Assembly (NCBI GenBank): GCA_964549765.1
Contig: CAZJWR010000058.1
Coordinates: 1 to 23,382, forward strand
DNA length: 23,382 bases
Source: CAZJWR01 sp964549765
GTDB taxonomy: Bacteria > Zixibacteria > MSB-5A5 > GN15 > JAAZOE01
Reading direction: 5' to 3'
A program made the position numbers and the translations under genes. Of this stretch, positions 17,010 through 23,382 are shown one piece after another. Each line of letters starts with the position of its first letter. The first letter of the stretch is position 1. Under the pieces are notes generated by a model. The model saw nothing but the letters and a program-made list of their open reading frames with translations, was not told the DNA's origin and ran no database searches.

Positions 17010-18719
17010 TTACGGGCAGCAGGGCTCCACCGGGGCGGGGCCGCCTTTAAAAATATAGTTCACCATGTGCACGGCGTCGCCGATGTTCACGGCGTCATCT
17101 CCGCTGCAGTCACCCTCACAGATCGGATCGGGCGGCGGGCCACCTTTAAAGATGTAGCTTATGACGTAGACCGCGTCGGCAATGTTGGTCGCCGCATCGC
17201 TGTTGGCATCGCCGCAAACATACTGGCAGGCGTCGCCAACCCCATCGTTATCCATATCTCCCTGATCGGGATTGTAGACCTGCGGACAATTATCGCAGCC
17301 ATGCGCCAGACCGTCGGAATCGTCGTCGATCCCGTCGTCGTATCCCGGGCAGACATCGCACTGATCATACACACCATCGCCATCGGTGTCGATAGTACCT
17401 AAAGTATACATGAAAGCCTCGCCGGGGCCGGGAACACCGCCGCCGCCGTCCCAGCGATAGGGCGCTCCCACGAGTAATTCCGTAATGCCATCGGCATTAA
17501 TGTCCCCGACAGTATTGACGTTAATACCAAAGGCCCCATGCGGTGTCTGACCGTAGAAATTATGAAGCAGTACCCCGTCTTCGACAGAATAGATGCGTAC
17601 TTCACCCACCTTTCCTGTGTAATATTGAAATGCGCCCAAGGCGACGTCGTCTTTACCATCACCGTTAATATCCCCCACGCCACAAACGGCCCGACCCAGT
17701 CGATCATCGGCCTGGCCATGAAAACTCCAACCGGCGTCGTCGGCATAGATCGTGTCGGGATATGGTCCCGCCTTTCCGGCAAAAATACACCCCTGGCCCG
17801 ACGCATAGCCATACTCGTCGTTGGCCGGGTTGCCGATTACGACGTCGTCGAAACCGTCACCGTTGACGTCTCCGGCGCCGTCGACAGCCATTCCGAAATA
17901 GTCATTGTAATGGCTATTGAGATATGTCGTCAGAAGAGAGCCGTCGGCGCCGGAGAAAAGATAGGCCGACCCGGATATGGCCATGTAAAATGGGGCCCCG
18001 ACGATGATATCGCCAAATCCGTCGCCGTTCACATCTCCCGCCGATGCTATCGATTGCCCACCGAACGCATCATCGGTCACGTTGCTGGCAAGGACGAATA
18101 GGGTGTCGAGCGTTTTGCCCGAAATGACCAGGACATGCGGCGTCCCGGGATAGTCGAAGTACGATACGGTAAAAGCAAAGTCGTCATAACCGTCGCTATC
18201 GAGATCAGGTAGCCTGGTGCCGGGAAAGCCCAGATTATCGCCGACCTCGGCGCCAATGATGGAATCGGCGGCATCGTTGGGTGTCAGCATAAGCGGGAAT
18301 GGCCCGGATGAGCCGTGGAAGATAAAGACCTTTCCCGGACGGCCGCTTTCCCAGCCCGAGGCTCCCATCACGAAATCGTCGAAGCCGTCGTCGTTGCGGT
18401 CCCCGATTCCGCACAGTGGGCCGATCCAATCTTTTTCATACAACGCATCAATAATGCCCATCAGAGAAGCGTCTTGTCCCGAGTAGATATATATGCGGCC
18501 GGAACGGTTGTTATAAGACGATGCCGAAATGGCTACATCAGCGTAACCGTCCCCATTAAAATCGCCGATCCCGGTGCTGATTTCGGACCCGAAAACATCG
18601 CCGGAGTTTTCACCTACCCACGAGTATATCATCGGGCAGGTCTCGTCGGCAGGGCAGATCGCCGCCGACAGCAGGCCGAAGATCGACGCTGCGACGAGTA
18701 TGAATATCGATTGCTTCAA
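17010..18719 (-). CDS. Secreted FG-GAP (integrin-alpha-like) propeller with Tsp3 repeats and dockerin
   Basis: A 569-aa exported protein starting at TTG (18717-18719), preceded by AGGAGGTTA at a good distance; no ATG fits the signal peptide (IFILVAASIFGLLSAAICPA). Seven FG-GAP calcium-loop repeats lie near 52, 106, 172, 228, 283, 349 and 405 (GDFNGDGYAD, GDVNGDGFDD, GDINGDGKDD and variants), enough for one seven-bladed propeller. Tsp3 repeats (TDGDGVYDQCDVCPGYDD, DNCPQVYNPDQ) follow at 443-498, a dockerin pair at 503-559, and the end is EPCCP. It lies 37 bp after the beta-helix gene and should share its transcript. FG-GAP propellers generally bind ligands or partners; no enzyme motif is visible. 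Confidence 0.85.
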   Translation of the reverse strand: MKQSIFILVAASIFGLLSAAICPADETCPMIYSWVGENSGDVFGSEISTGIGDFNGDGYADVAISASSYNNRSGRIYIYSGQDASLMGIIDALYEKDWIGPLCGIGDRNDDGFDDFVMGASGWESGRPGKVFIFHGSSGPFPLMLTPNDAADSIIGAEVGDNLGFPGTRLPDLDSDGYDDFAFTVSYFDYPGTPHVLVISGKTLDTLFVLASNVTDDAFGGQSIASAGDVNGDGFGDIIVGAPFYMAISGSAYLFSGADGSLLTTYLNSHYNDYFGMAVDGAGDVNGDGFDDVVIGNPANDEYGYASGQGCIFAGKAGPYPDTIYADDAGWSFHGQADDRLGRAVCGVGDINGDGKDDVALGAFQYYTGKVGEVRIYSVEDGVLLHNFYGQTPHGAFGINVNTVGDINADGITELLVGAPYRWDGGGGVPGPGEAFMYTLGTIDTDGDGVYDQCDVCPGYDDGIDDDSDGLAHGCDNCPQVYNPDQGDMDNDGVGDACQYVCGDANSDAATNIADAVYVISYIFKGGPPPDPICEGDCSGDDAVNIGDAVHMVNYIFKGGPAPVEPCCP

Positions 18720-18756
18720 GGTAACCTCCTATGGTATTAATGTTCTTGAATTACTT

Positions 18757-20160
18757 TCACGGACAGCACGGTTCCGGGCCGCCTTTGAAGATGTAGTTTA
18801 TCAGGTGAATAGCGTCGCCGAGATTGATTTCACTGTCGCAATTGGCGTCGCCCGCCCCGACCGCGAACGGCGGCGGCCCGCCGTTAAAGATGTGACCGAT
18901 CAGATGCACCGCATCGCCGATGTTGATCGTGTAATCTCCGGTGGCGTCACCGCATAGATATCCGCCATCGCACCCAACGCCCAAGGCGCCGATTATTTCA
19001 CCATTATTATATTCGGGGGCACAATAGGAAGCACTGCTGAGGTGGAGATCACCATTGGCGGTATCGCAGAAGAGGGGATTGACAGAACAGTTGCCATTGG
19101 TGCCAATCTGGCTCATCAATTCGGCGTAGGCCGTATCAATTTCAATATAATAGCTATCCCAGAGATTATTGAAGAAATTGCTATTCGACATAAAAATTGA
19201 AGAGCCCCAATACTCAAAGGACTTCGAATTGAAAGAAATAATGTTATTATCCAATGTGATAATGGAATTAGAAACATTTATTGCACATGAATAATTGTGT
19301 GAAAGCGTGTTGTTGGTCGCCGCCACCGAAGAATTGTTGGAAAACCATAATGCTGAACCATCGTTAAAACTAATAACATTAAAGAGAATCAATCCATTCG
19401 ACACCGAATCGCAGAAAACACCGCCGCTCTCGCCATAGGCGTCTTGTGAGAAGCTGTAGGCTTCGTTATGGCTAATCGAGTTATATTTGATTACAGGACT
19501 GCCGCCCTCACAATAGATTCCCCCACCATATCCGCCGTACCATATTGGATAAGGCCAACCAATGCTTGCCCGGTTGTATTCGATGATATTGCCAATAATT
19601 TGGGGGGAGGAATTCCGACAAAAGACAGCCCCCCCCCAATTGGCCCAGTTACCATTGAATATGTTATTATCAATAATTGGGGCACCCCCACTGCAGAAGA
19701 TTCCTCCTCCCTGACCGGGAAAAATAGGGCTCCCATTGGAAGCAAGAATATTGCTTCTAATCGTGGGAGAAGCGTCAGTACAGTATATGGCCCCGCCGTT
19801 ATCAACTTTCCCGCCAGTGATGGTAAACCCCTGAAGGGTGGCAGCCTGGCTTTCTCCGTTTTGGAAAATGAATCCTCTATGAGGCTCAGATACTTCTCCC
19901 GCGGCATCTATTATTGTCACCTCCGGGCCGTTTTCGGATATGACGACGATATTTTTGCCGCCAAAGTCAATATCCCGGTTGCCATCACCGGTATAGATGC
20001 CGTCGCCCACCATTACCGTATCACTTTCTATTGCACCGTTGATTCCAGCCTGGATCGTGGCCGAATCGCCGGGGACATGAATTGTTGTCGCTGAAATCAG
20101 ACCGGAAGATGCTATGACCGCCCCCAGCACGAGAAATAACCATCCACACATCTTCGTCAT
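18757..20160 (-). CDS. Secreted right-handed beta-helix (Pmp-like repeat) protein with dockerin
   Basis: A 467-aa exported protein if started at the ATG at 20160, which has AGGGGAGGTT just upstream and leads straight into a signal peptide (MCGWLFLVLGAVIASSGLISA). The frame is open 22 codons further upstream, but that extension is not signal-like. ATIQAGINGAIESDTVMVGDG at about 34-54 is the typical opening of pectin-lyase-fold proteins. About 120-275 carries repeated GG-A/G-I/V-F/Y-C turns followed by SPxIxxNxIxxN (five copies), as in chlamydial polymorphic outer membrane proteins and related beta-helices. A dockerin pair occupies 402-461 and the end is GGPEPCCP, with no Tsp3 repeats. First gene of the operon with 17010-18719, divergent from the second sigma gene. 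No polysaccharide-lyase active site recognised. Confidence 0.85.
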   Translation of the reverse strand: MTKMCGWLFLVLGAVIASSGLISATTIHVPGDSATIQAGINGAIESDTVMVGDGIYTGDGNRDIDFGGKNIVVISENGPEVTIIDAAGEVSEPHRGFIFQNGESQAATLQGFTITGGKVDNGGAIYCTDASPTIRSNILASNGSPIFPGQGGGIFCSGGAPIIDNNIFNGNWANWGGAVFCRNSSPQIIGNIIEYNRASIGWPYPIWYGGYGGGIYCEGGSPVIKYNSISHNEAYSFSQDAYGESGGVFCDSVSNGLILFNVISFNDGSALWFSNNSSVAATNNTLSHNYSCAINVSNSIITLDNNIISFNSKSFEYWGSSIFMSNSNFFNNLWDSYYIEIDTAYAELMSQIGTNGNCSVNPLFCDTANGDLHLSSASYCAPEYNNGEIIGALGVGCDGGYLCGDATGDYTINIGDAVHLIGHIFNGGPPPFAVGAGDANCDSEINLGDAIHLINYIFKGGPEPCCP

Positions 20161-20165
20161 TGGGT

Positions 20166-20175
20166 AACCTCCCCT
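20166..20175 (-). promoter_or_regulatory. Ribosome binding site fixing the beta-helix protein start
   Basis: AGGGGAGGTT on the - strand, 5 bp before the ATG at 20158-20160. It decides for this start over the in-frame upstream ATG at 20226, which has no such site. Confidence 0.75.
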
Positions 20176-20212
20176 GAAATTTGCCGATTTATTCACTTTG
20201 CGGATTGAAACG

Positions 20213-20261
20213 TGGATTTCTTGCACAGATTTTTGTGTTTGCCTTTTTCCCCTCTCAGATT
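20213..20261. promoter_or_regulatory. Conserved divergent-promoter block, module 2
   Basis: TGGATTTCTTGCA (20213-20225), then CTTTTTCC, then AGATT (20257-20261), the counterpart of 10588-10634. It overlaps the promoter candidate of the sigma gene and lies about 52 bp from the start of the dockerin operon on the other strand. Confidence 0.45.
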
Positions 20262-20266
20262 ATATT
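20239..20266 (+). promoter_or_regulatory. Candidate sigma70-like promoter of the module 2 sigma operon
   Basis: TTGCCT (20239-20244), a 16-bp spacer and TATATT (20261-20266), 30 bp ahead of the ATG at 20297. Moderate match. Confidence 0.35.
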
Positions 20267-20296
20267 TAAGCAGTCAAAATTATCAGCCCGACTCAT

Positions 20297-20833
20297 ATGA
20301 ATCTGAACGACTTACACCAGAAAGCCTGCGCCGGCGGCAAAGACGCCGAAGACCACCTGTTTCAAATTTTGTCTGCAAGATTTCGCCTCGTGGCCCGGCA
20401 TAGAATATGGCATAGAGAAGACGCCCAAGAGGTGGTCCAGGATTCTCTGGCGACCGTGATTCAAAAATACCGGGACGTCAAGATAGATACCAGTTTTGCC
20501 GCATGGGCGCAGCGAGTGCTGGACTTGAATATACTGGAGTATATCCGGAAAAAAGGGCACCTAGCCAAACGATTCGAGCCGATGCCGGAGAAGGAAACGA
20601 CATCGATGGCGGACAATATTAATCCTTCATTGAAGATGAAGCTGTTGCATTGCCTGAAGAAACTGAGCCGGGTCAATCGCCGTCACGCCCGCATACTGGT
20701 GTTTATCTACCAGGGGTACGGCGTCGAGGAAATCTGCCGCATGCTCAAGTTGACGGTCAATAACTATTATTCCGTCCTGTCGCGAGCCCGCGATATGCTG
20801 GAATTGTGCCTTGAAAAGGGCGAGGTAAAATAA
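20297..20833 (+). CDS. ECF-type RNA polymerase sigma factor (module 2)
   Basis: A 178-aa sigma factor, paralogue of 10691-11221 (starts MNLNDLHQ versus MNINELHQ). Region 2 includes EDAQEVVQDSLATVIQKY and FAAWAQRVLDLNILEYIRKKG. Region 4 ends NNYYSVLSRARDMLELCLE, almost the same recognition-helix region as the module 1 protein. The two differ mainly in the linker and in the start of region 2. The TAA stop shares one base with the ATG of the downstream anti-sigma/TPR gene, so the pair is coupled. As in module 1, no clear Shine-Dalgarno sequence precedes the ATG and the upstream region is divergent from a dockerin operon. Confidence 0.88.
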   Translation: MNLNDLHQKACAGGKDAEDHLFQILSARFRLVARHRIWHREDAQEVVQDSLATVIQKYRDVKIDTSFAAWAQRVLDLNILEYIRKKGHLAKRFEPMPEKETTSMADNINPSLKMKLLHCLKKLSRVNRRHARILVFIYQGYGVEEICRMLKLTVNNYYSVLSRARDMLELCLEKGEVK

Positions 20834-23157
20834 TGGATAGATGTACTGACGAGCGGATCGGCCGGAAACTGTACGCCTATGAATTGGGCCAGTTATCCGA
20901 TGACGAGTGCCGTGAAGTCGAGATACATCTCTTCGAATGTGAGTATTGCTACCAACGGTCGCTGAAATTCCAGGATTCGGTCCGCATGATGCGGAGTGAT
21001 GCCGGCATTCGGGATGAAGTCGAACGGTTGGCCGAGGAAGCCTCGGAGGAATTGGAGGAGGTCTCGCCGACCGACTCCAGGCACTGGCCCAAAATAGTCC
21101 GCTTATCGCTGGCGGCGGCGGCGGCAGTCCTGGTGTTGCTCCTCCTCAAGCCGTGGGATCTCGAATTCCACTTCACCAAGGAAGCGGTGGCCTACGAGAA
21201 TATCCTGGCCGTGATGTATTTCGACAACATGGCTGAACCCCGGGACGATTCGCGACTGGGAGAGATTGTCACCGATATGGTAATCACCGATCTGGCAACG
21301 TCGGACTATATGCATGTCATGTCGAGCCAGCGGCTGTATGACCTTCTGAAGTCGATTGGCCACGAGGGCGAGAAGTCATTTGGTCGGAGCATCGCCACCG
21401 AGGTGGCCAAAAAAGGCCGGGCGCGCTGGATGATGACCGGGGGTATCCTTCAGCGGGAGCCGACGATTGTGTTGTCGGCCCAGATCGTCGACGTCGGCAC
21501 CGGCAATGTTATCGAGGCCAGGCGCGTTAGCGGCGAAGAGGGAGAAAACGTCTTCGCCGTCGTTGACCGTTTGACCTCAGAGGTGCGCACTGCGTTGAGG
21601 ATTCCTCACGAAGATATCAAAAAGCATGACCGCGCGATCGCCGATATCACGACCAATTCACTCGAGGCCTATGGGCATTACATTAAGGGCCTTGAATATT
21701 ACTACAGGCATATTACCATTGACGCCAGGCTTCAGTTTGAAAAAGCTTACGAAGTGGATTCAACCTTCGCCATGGCCTATTACATGTGGACAAGGTGCTG
21801 GATCGAAAATAATATTGAACGTAAGGCCGCGATCGACGCCGCCATGAAATATATCGACCGGGCCAATGATATCCAGCAAAGGTATATCAGGGCTCGCCAT
21901 GCCGAGATATACGAAGATTATGAAACGGCCATAAATGGCTATAAGGAGATTATCGCGAAATATCCCGATGAAAAGTGGGCCTATTATTTTCTTGGGGCCA
22001 AAGATTATCCAAGTGCAGTTTATTACGACGATAAAACCCAGGAAGCGATCGATTTATTGTTGAAAGCGGTAGAAATTGATCCCGGGTTCAAACGTGCGTA
22101 TTCGGAGCTGTATTATCGCTATGTAAACATCGGTCAACGGGACCGAGCCCAGTGGGCATTTGACAAATATGTTGAGCTGTCTCCCGGCGATCCGGGGCCA
22201 TATTTATTACGCGGTAGTAAATATAGGTTGAAGGGTGAATTTGAGGAGGCGCTCGCGGCGTATCGAAAAGCACTGGAAATTTCGCCGGATCATATCAACG
22301 CGCTGATAAATATCGGGAATATTTATCATTTCATGCGTGATTTCGAGCATGCTGACAGCGTGTACACTATTTTGGCCAATCACAGGGATCCGGACGCGCG
22401 CGCCTATGCCCGGTTACGATTGACGCAAACGCCACGGGCGCAGGGTAAATTCAAAAAAGCGATTGAGATGCTGGAAGAAGGTATCGAAACCGACTTTAGG
22501 GAACTTGGGCCGAGTCTTGCCACGGCATTTAAGTATGGAACGCTAAGTTATGATTACTCTTATTTTTTGCATGACTATGACAAGGCTATCGAGGTGGCGC
22601 TCCGTGACGCGGATCAGAATAAGCAGGTTGGTGAGTCGTGGTTTGCAAACCAGGGTTTGGGAAACCTCGCGTCATTTTATGCCGTTGCCGGTCAATTCGA
22701 CAAGGCTGATTCGCTCATTGATGAGATAAAGGCTTACTACGACAGTTCGTATTTGGAGCCCGATCCATTTCTCGATTTTTACATCGGTACGCTTGATTAT
22801 GAAAAAGGCAATTACGACTCGGCCATCGTCTGCTATAAGTCATGCCTTCATCAATACCCTGTGCTCACAGTACTCTTCGAGCTGGGCCGGTCATATTATG
22901 GCGCCGGAAAAATCGATTCGGCTATTCTCGCTTACAAACGTGCCTTGAGAAGTTACGAACAGTTGGCGGCCTGGTGGCCGGAAACTGTGGTCGCCACTGA
23001 ATATGAACTGGGCAAGGCGTACGAAGGCAAAGGCGAGAACGATATTGCTATTGCACAGTACGAAACTTTCCTCGATCTGTGGAAGGATGCCGATTCCGGT
23101 TTGTCGATGGTCGAGGACGCGCGGGCACGGCTGGGGCGCCTAAAGAGCAGGCCGTAG
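20833..23157 (+). CDS. Membrane anti-sigma (zf-HC2) / TolB-like / TPR protein (module 2)
   Basis: A 774-aa paralogue of 11218-13491 with the same order of parts. Zinc-finger anti-sigma domain: Cys4 and His32-x3-Cys36-x2-Cys39 (HLFECEYC). A linker rich in Glu precedes one membrane helix at about 89-106 (LSLAAAAAVLVLLLL). TolB-like/FlgO-like domain at about 120-257 (ENILAVMYFDNM, EIVTDMVITDLA, MSSQRLYDLL). TPR array from about 275 to the end, closing FLDLWKDADSGLSMVEDARARL. The membrane-proximal parts match module 1 closely, the middle TPR units less so, which fits a conserved sigma-binding end and a diverging sensor end. Predicted one-pass inner-membrane protein with the TPRs in the periplasm; partner of the sigma at 20297. 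Confidence 0.85.
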   Translation: MDRCTDERIGRKLYAYELGQLSDDECREVEIHLFECEYCYQRSLKFQDSVRMMRSDAGIRDEVERLAEEASEELEEVSPTDSRHWPKIVRLSLAAAAAVLVLLLLKPWDLEFHFTKEAVAYENILAVMYFDNMAEPRDDSRLGEIVTDMVITDLATSDYMHVMSSQRLYDLLKSIGHEGEKSFGRSIATEVAKKGRARWMMTGGILQREPTIVLSAQIVDVGTGNVIEARRVSGEEGENVFAVVDRLTSEVRTALRIPHEDIKKHDRAIADITTNSLEAYGHYIKGLEYYYRHITIDARLQFEKAYEVDSTFAMAYYMWTRCWIENNIERKAAIDAAMKYIDRANDIQQRYIRARHAEIYEDYETAINGYKEIIAKYPDEKWAYYFLGAKDYPSAVYYDDKTQEAIDLLLKAVEIDPGFKRAYSELYYRYVNIGQRDRAQWAFDKYVELSPGDPGPYLLRGSKYRLKGEFEEALAAYRKALEISPDHINALINIGNIYHFMRDFEHADSVYTILANHRDPDARAYARLRLTQTPRAQGKFKKAIEMLEEGIETDFRELGPSLATAFKYGTLSYDYSYFLHDYDKAIEVALRDADQNKQVGESWFANQGLGNLASFYAVAGQFDKADSLIDEIKAYYDSSYLEPDPFLDFYIGTLDYEKGNYDSAIVCYKSCLHQYPVLTVLFELGRSYYGAGKIDSAILAYKRALRSYEQLAAWWPETVVATEYELGKAYEGKGENDIAIAQYETFLDLWKDADSGLSMVEDARARLGRLKSRP

Positions 23158-23229
23158 GCCTGAGTTAACTCATTACGGCACAACTCGGTAGGTCTCATGA
23201 TAGTACTTTGGATCATATTGGGCGTTTTT

Positions 23230-23263
23230 CAAAAAGTTGCGAAAATCGTCCAATTGGGGGAGC
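23230..23263. repeat. 34-bp conserved intergenic element, copy C
   Basis: One mismatch in 34 against 13567-13600. It lies 72 bp past the TPR gene stop (75 bp in copy B) and 17 bp before the terminator hairpin at 23281. Confidence 0.75.
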
Positions 23264-23280
23264 AATTATTGTATTACAAT

Positions 23281-23311
23281 AGGATACGCCGTTTTCGACG
23301 TATCCTGTTTT
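23281..23311. terminator. Intrinsic terminator after the module 2 TPR gene
   Basis: AGGATACG (23281-23288) pairs with CGTATCCT (23299-23306) around a 10-nt loop, followed by GTTTT. It is the third member of the GGATACG/CGTATCC family, again between convergent coding ends. Confidence 0.75.
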
Positions 23312-23327
23312 ATCAATTTTACCGCGA

Positions 23328-23382
23328 TTACTGGCAGCAAGGTTCGAATGGGGGAGGAGCTTCGTGGACTATTTTCGAACTG
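23328..23382 (-). CDS. C-terminus of a further secreted protein (truncated by window edge)
   Basis: Seventeen codons and a TAA stop are visible on the - strand; the peptide ends APPPFEPCCQ. The four dockerin proteins in the window with a Cys-Cys tail end in PCCP, and this stop sits 17 bp beyond a terminator in the same position as the giant-gene stops at 2758 and 13673. The visible part is too short to show a dockerin. Taken together, the context suggests another member of the exported set. Confidence 0.4.
   Translation of the reverse strand, partial: SSKIVHEAPPPFEPCCQ

Noticed and set aside
20161..20226. Upstream ATG extending the beta-helix protein by 22 residues
   Set aside because: The extension is not signal-like, lacks a ribosome binding site and would run into the conserved divergent promoter block; the ATG at 20160 has AGGGGAGGTT directly before it.
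1..23382. CRISPR arrays, tRNA or rRNA genes, insertion sequences, prophage
   Set aside because: No regularly spaced direct repeats, no RNA gene signatures and no transposase, integrase or phage gene seen; the repeats present are protein-coding domain repeats and the intergenic elements listed.

Overview
The window reads as a fragment of an uncultured Gram-negative bacterium, probably candidate phylum Zixibacteria or a close relative in the FCB group. I infer this from the repeated dockerin signature (INIGDAVYLINYIFKGGP), the many secreted beta-propeller and Tsp3/dockerin proteins, and the ECF sigma plus zinc-finger/TolB-like/TPR pairs. No marker gene confirms the placement. A run of 10 N at 531-540 shows this is a metagenomic or draft scaffold, so the order across that gap is inferred.

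Left edge (1-2757): the C-terminal piece of an S41-type peptidase on the + strand, the N gap, a secreted serine hydrolase of the class C beta-lactamase type on the - strand, split by one extra base in an 8-base homopolymer, and a 593-bp spacer ending in a strong bidirectional terminator.

The rest (about 2.7-23.3 kb) is two tandem copies of one five-gene layout. Module 1 is 2758-13649 and module 2 is 13673-23311. Each has, on the - strand, one giant (about 1030 aa) exo-propeller/Ig/dockerin protein with its own near-consensus sigma70-type promoter, preceded by a two-gene operon of secreted dockerin proteins (35 and 37 bp apart). On the + strand, divergent from that operon, are an ECF sigma factor and an overlapping gene for a one-pass membrane protein with a cytoplasmic zinc-finger anti-sigma domain, a TolB-like domain and a long TPR array. 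Each TPR gene is followed after 72-75 bp by a 34-bp element (33/34 identical between copies) and a GGATACG/CGTATCC terminator that also serves the next convergent gene. The regulators and giants are paralogous between modules. The two middle genes are not: module 1 has an Asp-box propeller and an S41 peptidase, module 2 a beta-helix protein and an FG-GAP propeller. A further dockerin-style C-terminus (EPCCQ) starts at the right edge just past the third terminator.

Working model (inference): each sigma is held by its membrane TPR partner, and an extracytoplasmic signal read by the TolB/TPR part frees it to transcribe its own operon and/or the divergent dockerin operon. The giants look housekeeping-transcribed. 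Four of the secreted proteins end in PCCP, a possible shared sorting or attachment tag. No cohesin is present in the window.
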